Under the pieces are notes generated by a model. The model saw nothing but the letters and a program-made list of their open reading frames with translations. It searched no databases and was not told the origin of the DNA. A stretch of DNA of 64,000 nucleotides from CAYFPO01 sp964345035 (GTDB lineage: Bacteria > Fidelibacterota > Marinisomatia > SCGC-AAA003-L08 > GCA-002704045): the NCBI GenBank assembly GCA_964345035.1, contig CAYFPO010000003.1:1-64000 (forward strand), read 5' to 3'. Both the position numbers and the translations under genes were made by a program. Positions 27,554 to 35,873 of the stretch are shown here, one piece after another (positions within the stretch are counted from its first letter, which is position 1; the number at the start of each line of letters is the position of its first letter).

Positions 27554-28789
27554 ATGAGTGTCTATTTACCAATTATTAGTAGTGTTCTGGTTTTTACATT
27601 GGTTATAGTAATACTAGTTACTGTACTTACACTCGCTGAGAGGAAACTACTTCCCAGGGGTGAAGTTAACATTTTAATAAATGATGATTATGAGAACAGT
27701 ATAAAAATAAATCCGGGGCAGACCTTATTAAATGCATTATCATCAAATTCTATCTTTCTTCCATCAGCTTGTGGCGGCGGAGGTACTTGTGCTATGTGTA
27801 AATGCCAGGTTCTGAAGGGTGGCGGTCAAATATTATCAACAGAACTATCGCATATTTCTCGTTCTGATGCTAAAGACAATTGGAGGTTAGGATGCCAAGT
27901 CAAAGTTCGTGAAGATATGGAAATCAAAATTTCTGAAGAATTCCTTAACATCCGTAAATGGGAATGTACAGTCAAATCAAATGAAAACGTAGCCACATTT
28001 ATTAAAGAACTGGTTTTAGAGTTGCCCCAAGGTGAAGTATTGAATTTTCAATCCGGAGGATATATACAAATTGATATTCCAAAATTTAATATGAATTTTA
28101 ATACTATTGAAGTTCAGGAAGAGTATCATCCGGATTGGGATAAATATAAAATTTGGGATTTAAAGACAGAAAATAATGAAGAAGTATTTCGAGCTTACTC
28201 AATGGCAAATCATCCTGCTGAAGGTAACCGAATTATGCTGAATGTACGGATAGCAACTCCACCTCCACCATTATGGAATGATGTCCCTCCCGGGGTTGCT
28301 TCATCTTATATTTTTCAACTCAATACTGGAGATAAAGTCACTATTTCAGGACCTTTTGGAGAATTTTATATTAAGGAAACTGATCGTGAAATGGTTTACA
28401 TTGGAGGCGGGGCAGGGATGGCTCCTTTACGATCTCATTTATTCCATTTGTTTCATACTTTAAAAACAGATCGGAAAGTATCATTTTGGTATGGTGCACG
28501 TTCATTAAGAGAAATGTTTTATTGGGAAGATTTCAAGCAAATTGAAGAAATATTCCCTAATTTTTCATTTCATCTTGCACTTTCTGAACCTATGGAAGAA
28601 GATAATTGGGATGGAGCAACCGGATTTATACATCAAGTTGTTTATGATAAATATTTATCAAATCATGATGATCCTACAGAAATTGAGTATTATATGTGTG
28701 GTCCACCACCAATGATATCCGCCGCAGAAAATATGTTGTATGATTTAGGTGTTGAAGAAGATATGATCGCTTATGATAAATTTGGTTAG
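27554..28789 (+). CDS. nqrF: Na+-translocating NADH:quinone reductase subunit F
   Basis: The 411-residue NADH-oxidising entry subunit. One N-terminal membrane helix is followed by a [2Fe-2S] ferredoxin domain (Cys73, 79, 82 in 'SACGGGGTCAMCKC' and Cys114 in 'LGCQV'), a ferredoxin-reductase FAD domain with 'FRAYSMANHP', and an NAD domain with 'GGGAGMAPLRSHL' and 'YYMCGPPPMISAAENML'. All cofactor sites are intact, so the complex should accept NADH electrons. It ends six bases before the apbE leader region and a terminator-like hairpin. Confidence 0.97.
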   Translation: MSVYLPIISSVLVFTLVIVILVTVLTLAERKLLPRGEVNILINDDYENSIKINPGQTLLNALSSNSIFLPSACGGGGTCAMCKCQVLKGGGQILSTELSHISRSDAKDNWRLGCQVKVREDMEIKISEEFLNIRKWECTVKSNENVATFIKELVLELPQGEVLNFQSGGYIQIDIPKFNMNFNTIEVQEEYHPDWDKYKIWDLKTENNEEVFRAYSMANHPAEGNRIMLNVRIATPPPPLWNDVPPGVASSYIFQLNTGDKVTISGPFGEFYIKETDREMVYIGGGAGMAPLRSHLFHLFHTLKTDRKVSFWYGARSLREMFYWEDFKQIEEIFPNFSFHLALSEPMEEDNWDGATGFIHQVVYDKYLSNHDDPTEIEYYMCGPPPMISAAENMLYDLGVEEDMIAYDKFG

Positions 28790-29828
28790 ATTAAAATTGA
28801 AATATTTTGTGGAGAAAGGTCGATGTAATCCATCGGCCTTTTTATATTGTTTACTGATTCTTTTTAGTTCTTGTGGGAAAATTAACTCAACGAATTTCAC
28901 TGGATATACTATGGGAACTACTTATAATATTATATTAAATGGATCGTTTGGCAGTAATGATATAAATCTATTACAAATTGAAATTGACTCCCTTTTAAAA
29001 GTGATAAATGATTATTTTTCTACCTATCTTGATGCCAGTGAGATTTCACAATTTAATAGGAGTAAAGAGACGTTCAAACCATCTAACGAATTTATAAAAT
29101 TATTCAATTTGAGTAAAGAAATCTATAATTTAACGGACGGAAGTTTTGATCCGACAGTTTATCCTTTAGTGGAATTATGGGGTTTTGGTAATAAGGATTA
29201 CGTAAGTTTACCCCCTCAACACGAAATTATATTTAAAACTCTCAAAAAGGTTGGATTAAACAAATTAATTCTTAAAAAAGAATTTTTAGTTAAACTTCAT
29301 CCTGACGTAAAGTTAGATTTCAGCGCTGTTGCAAAAGGGTTTGGTGTCGACAGAGTGAGTCAATTATTACAAAGTAATGGCTATACTGATTTTATGGTTG
29401 AAATTGGAGGTGAGGTGTATTGTTCAGGAAAATTAAATGAAAATTTATGGAAAATTGGGATTCAGAATCCTGATCTAACAGAAGAAATTGGACAAATACT
29501 GATTATAGCTGAAGTAAGTGATAAAGCAATTGCTACAAGTGGAAATTACAGGAATTATTTTACGTATAATGATAAGATATATTCTCACACAATTAATCCA
29601 AAAACTGGGTATCCGGTAGAAAACAATGTATTAAGTATAACAGTTTTATCAAATGACTGTGCAACTGCAGATGCTCTTGCAACCGGGCTCATGGTTCTTG
29701 GGGATAAACGGGGAATGGAATTGGTTAATCAACTGGAAAATACTGAAGCAATATTCATTAAAAAAGTTGGAGATACAAAGAAATTATTGTTGTCAGAAAA
29801 TGCAGATAAATATGTTAAGATTCAGTAA
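28773..29828 (+). CDS. apbE: FAD:protein FMN transferase (ApbE), lipoprotein
   Basis: Up to 351 residues. ApbE transfers FMN from FAD to a Thr in NqrB and NqrC and is exported. The N-terminal 'FLYCLLILFSSCGK' is a lipoprotein signal with its lipobox Cys. The enzyme core shows 'TGYTMGTTYNI', 'FDPTVYPLVELWGFG', 'KLDFSAVAKGFGVDRVSQLL', 'VEIGGEVYCSGK' and 'YSHTINPKTGYPV', the last with catalytic and metal-binding residues. The start is uncertain: ATG 28773 overlaps nqrF, while TTG 28797 or GTG 28809 would give a more usual signal peptide; none has a clear ribosome site. A strong hairpin lies inside the signal-peptide codons. Its position after nqrF matches its known role. Confidence 0.93.
   Translation: MINLVRLKLKYFVEKGRCNPSAFLYCLLILFSSCGKINSTNFTGYTMGTTYNIILNGSFGSNDINLLQIEIDSLLKVINDYFSTYLDASEISQFNRSKETFKPSNEFIKLFNLSKEIYNLTDGSFDPTVYPLVELWGFGNKDYVSLPPQHEIIFKTLKKVGLNKLILKKEFLVKLHPDVKLDFSAVAKGFGVDRVSQLLQSNGYTDFMVEIGGEVYCSGKLNENLWKIGIQNPDLTEEIGQILIIAEVSDKAIATSGNYRNYFTYNDKIYSHTINPKTGYPVENNVLSITVLSNDCATADALATGLMVLGDKRGMELVNQLENTEAIFIKKVGDTKKLLLSENADKYVKIQ
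28815..28844 (+). terminator. Terminator-like hairpin after nqrF, inside the 5' end of apbE
   Basis: An 11-bp stem (AAAGGTCGATG paired with CATCGGCCTTT, one G-T wobble) with a five-base loop and a run of T that starts within the stem's 3' arm. It is placed 26 bases after the nqrF stop. It looks like a classical intrinsic terminator but also encodes part of the ApbE leader, so it could act as an attenuator keeping apbE below nqr. Confidence 0.65.
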
Positions 29829-29994
29829 GATTTAATTTCAAACGGCAAATGTTTTGCTGAATTTTATTACATGTGCAATCCTTATCTTCACCGCCACAAG
29901 AACCTGTAAGTTCCTTATAATTGAATAATACACCTATTGCCATAGAAAATACAGCAACAATTATTATAAGAATTGTGATAATTAATGTTAACAT
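29815..29994 (-). CDS. nqrM: NqrM-like Na+-NQR maturation protein (59 residues)
   Basis: A short gene on the minus strand, 59 residues, overlapping the 3' end of apbE tail-to-tail by 14 bases. It encodes one membrane helix ('LIITILIIIVAVFSMAIGVL') followed by a Cys-rich tail: 'LTGSCGGEDKDCTC' and a last Cys at residue 50. NqrM (DUF539) has exactly this plan, a single helix, then 'GSCGG' and a C-x-C pair, and is needed to assemble the NqrD/NqrE Fe centre in Vibrio, where it follows apbE. Position, size, and Cys pattern all agree. An FeoB-associated Cys-rich membrane protein is the main alternative. A weak GAG ribosome site precedes the ATG. Confidence 0.8.
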   Translation of the reverse strand: MLTLIITILIIIVAVFSMAIGVLFNYKELTGSCGGEDKDCTCNKIQQNICRLKLNLTES

Positions 29995-30077
29995 TTGCTC
30001 AGTAAATCTACTCTTAACTACTTATATTTGTTCCTTTAATTTTACTCAATTTGACAATTTATTAATTCAGGATTAAT

Positions 30078-31487
30078 ATGAAAAGATACATCTATTTTAT
30101 ACTTCCGTTTTTAATTGGAATAATAAATGCCGGGGATGGAAGTGCAGGTCATGGTGTAGATGGGAAAATTCTCCAATTATACAGTATCATACCATTTATT
30201 GGTATATTATTATCCATTGCAATTACACCCTTAGTTGCTCCATCATTTTGGCATCACAATTTTGGTAAGATATCATTTTTCTGGGCTGCATTATTCTTGA
30301 TTCCCTTTTCAATATCTTATGGTCTTAACACAGCTGTATATGAATTACTTCACGTATTATTATTAGAATATTTACCTTTTATAATATTACTCTTGTCACT
30401 ATACACCGTTGGCGGCGGAATACAAGTAGAAGGCACAATAGTTGGCAAACCTAAAACAAATTTAATCATGTTAATAACAGGTACAGTCCTTGCTTCCTGG
30501 ATGGGAACAACCGGGGCTGCAATGCTATTGATTAGACCATTGATTAGAGCCAATAATTGGAGACGTAAAAATGTCCATATAATCATATTTTTCATTTTTC
30601 TTGTTGCAAATATAGGAGGATCTCTAACACCTTTAGGTGATCCACCATTATTTTTGGGTTTTCTCCAGGGTGTTAGTTTCTTTTGGACAACAAAAGCATT
30701 AATTTTTCCAATGCTCATAGTCGTAGTACTTTTGTTGATTTTATTTTTTATTATAGATAATTACTATTTTCGAAAAGAATTTAAAGAAATGCCCTTAAAA
30801 TCCAATCAACCCCTCAGCTTTAATGGTAAGTTTAATTTTATATTAATAGTATGCATAGTATTCAGTGTATTATTGAGTGGTTTTTGGAAACCGGGAATTG
30901 ATATCAACCTGGGCAGAATACATTTAAAACTTCAAAATATTATGCGGGATATTTTATTATTGGTTATTACAGTTGTCAGTTGGAAAATGACAGATATAAA
31001 ATTTAGAAAAGCCAACGGTTTTACATGGTTTCCAATAAAAGAAGTAGCAAAATTATTTGCAGGTATATTTATTACAATAATTCCTGCAATAGCAATATTG
31101 AAAGCTGGAAATGATGGTGCAATGTCTGCATTATTTAATGTAGTAATGAATCCGGAAACAGGGAATCCGGTTAATAAGATGTATTTCTGGTTAACTGGAT
31201 TTTTATCAAGTTTTTTAGATAATGCACCGACATATCTTGTATTTTTTAATACAGCAGGTGGGGATGCGTCCTTGTTAATGACTGAATATTATTCAACCTT
31301 GCTGGCTATTTCTTGTGGAGCTGTTTTTATGGGTGCTATGACATATATCGGAAACGCACCGAATTTCATGGTAAAAAGCATTGCTGAAGAAAATCAAATT
31401 AAAATGCCCAGTTTTTTTGGATTTTTGGTATACTCAAGTATAATTTTATTGCCAGTATTTATTATAATAACATATATTTATTTTTAG
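30078..31487 (+). CDS. nhaD: NhaD-type Na+/H+ antiporter
   Basis: A 469-residue membrane protein with about 12 helices, of the ion-transporter superfamily. Family sequences seen are 'PFIGILLSIAITPLVAPSFW', 'ASWMGTTGAAMLLIRPLIRAN', 'GGSLTPLGDPPLFLGFLQGV' and 'GFLSSFLDNAPTYLVFFN'. NhaD exchanges Na+ for H+ and is common in marine and alkaliphilic bacteria. The N-terminal hydrophobic segment may be a cleaved signal. Placement just after nqr/apbE/nqrM supports a sodium role; a related citrate-type permease is less likely. Confidence 0.85.
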   Translation: MKRYIYFILPFLIGIINAGDGSAGHGVDGKILQLYSIIPFIGILLSIAITPLVAPSFWHHNFGKISFFWAALFLIPFSISYGLNTAVYELLHVLLLEYLPFIILLLSLYTVGGGIQVEGTIVGKPKTNLIMLITGTVLASWMGTTGAAMLLIRPLIRANNWRRKNVHIIIFFIFLVANIGGSLTPLGDPPLFLGFLQGVSFFWTTKALIFPMLIVVVLLLILFFIIDNYYFRKEFKEMPLKSNQPLSFNGKFNFILIVCIVFSVLLSGFWKPGIDINLGRIHLKLQNIMRDILLLVITVVSWKMTDIKFRKANGFTWFPIKEVAKLFAGIFITIIPAIAILKAGNDGAMSALFNVVMNPETGNPVNKMYFWLTGFLSSFLDNAPTYLVFFNTAGGDASLLMTEYYSTLLAISCGAVFMGAMTYIGNAPNFMVKSIAEENQIKMPSFFGFLVYSSIILLPVFIIITYIYF

Positions 31488-31496
31488 GAGTTAATT

Positions 31497-31940
31497 ATGT
31501 TTAAACAAATTTTAGTACCCACTGACTTAAGTCCAAACGCAGAACATGCTACCAAAAAAGCAGTTCAAATTGCCCATCAATTTAATTCAAAAATTACCAT
31601 TCTGAATGTACATGAAGAGTTTATAGATAAAAATGAGATGGAAATGTTGCGTGTAAGTGTAACAGATATCCAAAATAAGTTCCGGAAAATTGCCGTAGAA
31701 GCAAAATCTGAAATTAAGGCATCCTTAACAAAGATGGAAGCTAATGATATTAATACAGAAATAATTTTGCGGGAAGGAACTCCATATAAAGAAATTCTAA
31801 AATTTGCCATAGAATCTAAAGTGGATTTGATTGTAATGGGAACAAAAAGAGATGAAGGTCTAATGGATTATTTATTAGGCTCTACAACAGAAAATGTTAC
31901 TAAACATGCAAAATGTCCTGTTTTAATAGTCCCAAATTAA
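31497..31940 (+). CDS. Universal stress protein (UspA family)
   Basis: A 147-residue cytoplasmic protein with the alpha/beta Usp fold. 'FKQILVPTDLSPNAEHATKK' at the start and the ATP-binding G-x2-G-x9-G(S/T) pattern in 'MGTKRDEGLMDYLLGSTTEN', ending 'KCPVLIVPN', are diagnostic. The start lies nine bases after nhaD, behind a good GGAG ribosome site, so it is probably cotranscribed and may tune the antiporter, as Usp proteins next to transporters often do. That role is inference. Confidence 0.93.
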   Translation: MFKQILVPTDLSPNAEHATKKAVQIAHQFNSKITILNVHEEFIDKNEMEMLRVSVTDIQNKFRKIAVEAKSEIKASLTKMEANDINTEIILREGTPYKEILKFAIESKVDLIVMGTKRDEGLMDYLLGSTTENVTKHAKCPVLIVPN

Positions 31941-31956
31941 CTTATTATTGAACGTA

Positions 31957-31983
31957 CTACACTTTGTTTCCTTATTAGTGTAG
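31957..31983. terminator. Inverted repeat between usp and nrnA
   Basis: A seven-base perfect inverted repeat, CTACACT and AGTGTAG, separated by 13 bases, lies in the 64-base gap. It is followed by AATTAAATTTA rather than a clean T run, so it is a weak terminator candidate or an operator-like palindrome for the nrnA operon. Confidence 0.35.
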
Positions 31984-32004
31984 AATTAAATTTATCCTCA
32001 GAAA

Positions 32005-33021
32005 ATGGTTACAGAAATACATAAATCCTATAAATATTTAAATAAACTGTTAGAAAATAAAAAACAGATTTTACTATCAACGCATGTAAATCCTGATGGT
32101 GATGGATTAGGATCCGAGCTTGCATTTTACAACTATTTAATAGATAAAGGGAAAGAATGTAAAATAATAAATGTTTCCAAAACACCAGAAATATATAAAT
32201 TTTTGGAATCAATTGGTCATATAGATGTGTATGATGAATCGTTTAATGATTGGATTTTATCCTGTGATCTGGTTATTGCCTTTGATATTGGTGATTTTGA
32301 ACGGCTTAAAGAAATTGGCAGCTTAACCAAGAAAAATGTACCTGTACTTTGTTTCGATCACCATCCCCATACCGATGACGGTGATTTTACCTATCTGATA
32401 ATTGATGAAAAGGCACCAGCTACTGGTTTCATGGTTTGGGAGTATCTACAGCAAAATTATAAAAACAAGGTTTTACCAATTTCAATTGCAATCCCATTAT
32501 ATGTTTCACTTGTAACAGATACCGGTTCATTTCGATATGAATCAACCACTGCTGATACACATAGAATGGCAACACATTTAATTGAAAGTGGAGTGGATAT
32601 CTTCGATATTCAGAAAAACATTTTTGAACAAAGAACCTTACCCCAGGTTAAGATTCTCGGTAAAGTTATAGAAAATTCACAATTTGCCTACAAAAACAAG
32701 ATTGCTTGGGCTGAGATCACCATAAAACAATTAAAAGAATGTGGTGCTAAATATGAAGATTTAGAAGGATTGGGCGATTTCCTAAGAGCCATAAGGGGTG
32801 TTGAAGTTTCTGTCATAATGATTGAACGTGAAAATAATAAGACTAAGTTAACATTTAGAAGCAAGGGTAGAATTACAGTGAATGATGTTGCCCATGAATT
32901 TGATGGTGGAGGGCATAAATTTGCTGCCGGTGCAGTAACAGATTATGGTGATAGTGATGCCATTATGAAAAAAATAAAAAATATATTAGTGAATAAATTA
33001 AAGGATTTAGATGTCAATTAA
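32005..33021 (+). CDS. DHH-family phosphoesterase (NrnA-like nanoRNase/pAp phosphatase)
   Basis: A 338-residue protein with a DHH domain and a C-terminal DHHA1 domain. Metal-binding motifs are 'STHVNPDGDGLGSE' (25-38), 'AFDIGD' (92-97), 'FDHHPH' (117-122) and 'DTGSFRYE', and the substrate-binding 'FDGGGHKFAAGA' lies near residue 310. NrnA enzymes degrade oligoribonucleotides of 2-4 bases and dephosphorylate 3',5'-pAp. First gene of a long operon; it overlaps dcd by 11 bases. The exact substrate cannot be separated from sequence alone. Confidence 0.9.
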   Translation: MVTEIHKSYKYLNKLLENKKQILLSTHVNPDGDGLGSELAFYNYLIDKGKECKIINVSKTPEIYKFLESIGHIDVYDESFNDWILSCDLVIAFDIGDFERLKEIGSLTKKNVPVLCFDHHPHTDDGDFTYLIIDEKAPATGFMVWEYLQQNYKNKVLPISIAIPLYVSLVTDTGSFRYESTTADTHRMATHLIESGVDIFDIQKNIFEQRTLPQVKILGKVIENSQFAYKNKIAWAEITIKQLKECGAKYEDLEGLGDFLRAIRGVEVSVIMIERENNKTKLTFRSKGRITVNDVAHEFDGGGHKFAAGAVTDYGDSDAIMKKIKNILVNKLKDLDVN

Positions 33022-33577
33022 GAGCGATTCTTGGATAGAAAAAATGGCATTAGAAAAGGAAATGATTGAACCATATGAATCAAATCAAGTCAGAAATGGA
33101 AAAATTTCCTTTGGCGTTTCATCTTATGGGTATGATCTAAGGGTGGCTGATGAATATAAAATATTTACTAATGTTAATAACAGCATAGTAGACCCAAAGA
33201 TTTTTGATGAAAAATCATTTATAGATTTTAAAGGAGATATCTGTATAGTTCCACCAAATAGTTTTGCCTTGGCAAGAAGCGTTGAATATTTCAAAATACC
33301 AAGATCCATACTCACTATTTGCGTTGGAAAATCTACATATGCAAGATGTGGAATTATTGTAAATGTTACACCCTTTGAGCCTGAGTGGGAAGGCTTTGTA
33401 ACTTTAGAAATTTCAAACACTACACCATTGCCGGCAAAAATTTATTCCAATGAGGGTATCTGTCAGGTTCTCTTTTTTGAAAGTGATGATGTATGTAAAA
33501 TTTCATACAAAGATAAAAAAGGAAAATATCAGGGGCAGGAAGGAATTACCTTACCCAAAATGGAATTGCGGTCATGA
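33011..33577 (+). CDS. dcd: dCTP deaminase
   Basis: A 188-residue dUTPase-fold enzyme that converts dCTP to dUTP for thymidylate synthesis. 'SFGVSSYGYDLRVADEYKIF' at the N-terminus, 'CVGKSTYARCGIIVNVTPFE' and 'EPEWEGFVTLEISNTTP' containing the catalytic Glu are the family signatures. It overlaps nrnA by 11 bases and ispH by four (ATGA at 33574). No separate dUTPase is seen here; whether it is bifunctional cannot be told. Confidence 0.95.
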   Translation: MSIKSDSWIEKMALEKEMIEPYESNQVRNGKISFGVSSYGYDLRVADEYKIFTNVNNSIVDPKIFDEKSFIDFKGDICIVPPNSFALARSVEYFKIPRSILTICVGKSTYARCGIIVNVTPFEPEWEGFVTLEISNTTPLPAKIYSNEGICQVLFFESDDVCKISYKDKKGKYQGQEGITLPKMELRS

Positions 33578-34410
33578 ATATTATTGTAGCAAAAGATGCA
33601 GGATACTGTTTTGGTGTAAGAGATGCAGTAGATATTGCTTATGAAACTTCCCAGGAGAAGGGTACTGTGTACATGCTTGGAGATATTGTTCATAATGAGC
33701 GTGTTGTAGAAGATTTAGCGAGTGCAGGTATTGATGTGGTAAACACCTTGTCAGATGTTCCAGTAGATCAACCCATATTGTTTAGAGCACACGGAACTAA
33801 AAAAAAAGTGTGGGAGAAAGCCAAAGAGAAAAATATGAAAATTGTAGATGCAACCTGTCCTTTAGTGTATGAAATTCATGAGGAGGTGCTTAAACTCGAA
33901 AAAGATGGCAGAAAAATAATTATCATTGGTGACCACGGGCATGATGAAGTTGTTGGAATTGCAAGCCAGGTTAACGATCCCATTATAATATCTACACCAT
34001 CTGAAGCTGATGCATTAAACAAGATGAAATATGCAGGTGTTGTGAGCCAATCCACACAATCAATTGAGAATGTTCAGAAAATAATCAATATTCTAATGTT
34101 AAAAGTATATGATCTCCATTTTATTAATACAATTTGTTTTCCTACAAAGAGAAATCAGGAACAGATAAAAGATCTTGCTGGAAGATGTGATGTAATGATA
34201 ATAATTGGTTCATTCACAAGTGCTAACTCAAAAAGATTAACACTTCTGGCAAAAGAGAGAAATAAAAACTCATTTCAGGTAACTTGTGGAGAGGATGTGA
34301 AATCATCCTGGTTCAAAAATGCTGAGTCAGTCGGCATATCAGCAGGTGCATCCACGCCGGATTATTTAATTGAAGAAGTTAAGACTAAAATAGAGAAAAT
34401 TAAGGATTGA
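33574..34410 (+). CDS. ispH: 4-hydroxy-3-methylbut-2-enyl diphosphate reductase
   Basis: A 278-residue iron-sulfur enzyme catalysing the last step of the MEP isoprenoid pathway. The three cluster ligands are Cys12 ('DAGYCFGVRDAV'), Cys95 ('VDATCPLV') and Cys188 ('INTICFPTKRNQ'). The substrate-binding His40, His74 ('FRAHG') and Glu125 ('GHDEVVG') are present. After Cys188 the usual 'DAT' is 'FPT', and the usual 'SSNS' is 'SANS', so it is a divergent but complete family member. It shares an operon with dxs, the first enzyme of the same pathway. Confidence 0.95.
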   Translation: MNIIVAKDAGYCFGVRDAVDIAYETSQEKGTVYMLGDIVHNERVVEDLASAGIDVVNTLSDVPVDQPILFRAHGTKKKVWEKAKEKNMKIVDATCPLVYEIHEEVLKLEKDGRKIIIIGDHGHDEVVGIASQVNDPIIISTPSEADALNKMKYAGVVSQSTQSIENVQKIINILMLKVYDLHFINTICFPTKRNQEQIKDLAGRCDVMIIIGSFTSANSKRLTLLAKERNKNSFQVTCGEDVKSSWFKNAESVGISAGASTPDYLIEEVKTKIEKIKD

Positions 34411-34411
34411 T

Positions 34412-35293
34412 ATGAATACCGGAACTTTTGAAATTAAAGTAGGATTAGCAGAGATGCTTAAAGGTGGTGTAATTATGGATGTCACCACATCTGAACAAGC
34501 TAAAATAGCAGAAAATTCTGGTGCTGTGGCTGTTATGGCTCTTGAAAGAATTCCGGCTGATATTAGAGAACAGGGTGGAATAGCAAGAATGTCAGATCCA
34601 GAATTAATTAAAAGTATCCAAAACACAGTATCAATACCAGTAATGGCTAAATGCAGAATAGGACATTTTGTAGAATCCCAAATTTTGGAAGCATTAGAAG
34701 TGGACTACATAGATGAAAGTGAAGTACTCACTCCAGCAGATGAAGCAAATCATATCTATAAACATCCTTTTAAGATTCCTTTTGTCTGCGGAGCAAGGGA
34801 TTTAGGAGAAGCATTAAGGAGAATAGGAGAAGGAGCTGCTCTGATAAGGACAAAAGGTGAAGCAGGATCAGGTAATATTGTGGAAGCTGTTAGGCATATG
34901 AGAACTATACAAAATGATATTTTAAATTTATCCACATTAAAAGATGATCAACTTATGAGCAGGTCAAAAGAAATTGCTGCACCATTTACCCTGGTTCAGC
35001 AGGTTGCAAAAATTGGGAAACTCCCTGTTCCAAATTTCAGTGCTGGAGGCATTGCTACACCTGCAGATGCTGCTCTTATGATGCAGCTCGGTGCAGAGGC
35101 AGTTTTTGTAGGTTCTGGAATATTTAAATCAGAGGATCCAGAATCAAGAGCGCAATCTATTGTAGATGCAGTCACTTATTTTGATGATCCCGATAAATTA
35201 GCAAATATTTCATCAGGTCTTAGAGAGGCGATGAAGGGTCTGGATATATCAGAAATTCCACCCGCCCAAAGGCTGCAGGAAAGAGGATGGTAA
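34412..35293 (+). CDS. pdxS: Pyridoxal 5'-phosphate synthase subunit PdxS
   Basis: A 293-residue TIM-barrel subunit that builds PLP from ribose 5-phosphate, glyceraldehyde 3-phosphate and ammonia. It shows 'GGVIMDVTTSEQAKIAENSG' (Asp23), 'PVMAKCRIGHFVE' with the catalytic Lys80, and 'RTKGEAGSGNIVEAVRHM' with the second Lys. The C-terminal 'PAQRLQERGW' is the typical family end. It starts one base after ispH and is followed directly by its glutaminase pdxT. Confidence 0.98.
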   Translation: MNTGTFEIKVGLAEMLKGGVIMDVTTSEQAKIAENSGAVAVMALERIPADIREQGGIARMSDPELIKSIQNTVSIPVMAKCRIGHFVESQILEALEVDYIDESEVLTPADEANHIYKHPFKIPFVCGARDLGEALRRIGEGAALIRTKGEAGSGNIVEAVRHMRTIQNDILNLSTLKDDQLMSRSKEIAAPFTLVQQVAKIGKLPVPNFSAGGIATPADAALMMQLGAEAVFVGSGIFKSEDPESRAQSIVDAVTYFDDPDKLANISSGLREAMKGLDISEIPPAQRLQERGW

Positions 35294-35300
35294 ACAGGTA

Positions 35301-35873
35301 TTGAAAATTGGCATTTTAGCTTTACAAGGAGATTATCAAAAACATCAGAAAATATTACAAACCCTCGGAATTGATAATATCTATGTAAGGTATCCGGAAG
35401 ATTTACAGGATTGTTCTGGATTGATTATACCTGGTGGTGAATCAACAACTCTGTCAAAATTAATTCAAAGAAATAATTTATATGATCTGTTAGTAGATTT
35501 TGGGACAAACAATCCTGTGTTTGGTACTTGTGCAGGATTAATAATGATGTCTAATCAGCCAAATGACTCAAGAATTCAATCTTTAAGATTTTTAAACATA
35601 TCTGTTAAAAGAAACGGATGGGGAAGCCAGAAGTATTCATTCAAACAGAATATTCAATTAGAATGGGACAAAGGCCCTTTGTTTAAAGCAATATTTATAA
35701 GAGCACCAATAATAGCAAATTGCAAGGGATCAGTTAAAGTTTTATCTAAACTAAATAGTGAACCAATATTAATTCGAAAAAATAACTATCTTGGTGCTAC
35801 TTTTCATCCGGAATTAGTAGAAGACCACCGAATACATCAATATTTTATTAAAATGGTAAATGCCCAAATATAA
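35301..35873 (+). CDS. pdxT: Pyridoxal 5'-phosphate synthase glutaminase subunit PdxT
   Basis: A 190-residue class I glutaminase that feeds ammonia to PdxS. The nucleophile is Cys77 in 'FGTCAGLIMM', the oxyanion motif is 'PGGEST' (44-49), and the His/Glu pair is in 'TFHPELVED' near residue 171. The start is TTG at 35301, seven bases after pdxS. The 3' end overlaps dxs by 14 bases. Confidence 0.97.
   Translation: MKIGILALQGDYQKHQKILQTLGIDNIYVRYPEDLQDCSGLIIPGGESTTLSKLIQRNNLYDLLVDFGTNNPVFGTCAGLIMMSNQPNDSRIQSLRFLNISVKRNGWGSQKYSFKQNIQLEWDKGPLFKAIFIRAPIIANCKGSVKVLSKLNSEPILIRKNNYLGATFHPELVEDHRIHQYFIKMVNAQI

Noticed and set aside
30051..30079. TTGACA with TAATAT 17 bases later as a promoter for nhaD
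   Set aside because: The -10 candidate overlaps the nhaD start codon, which would give a transcript beginning inside the gene.
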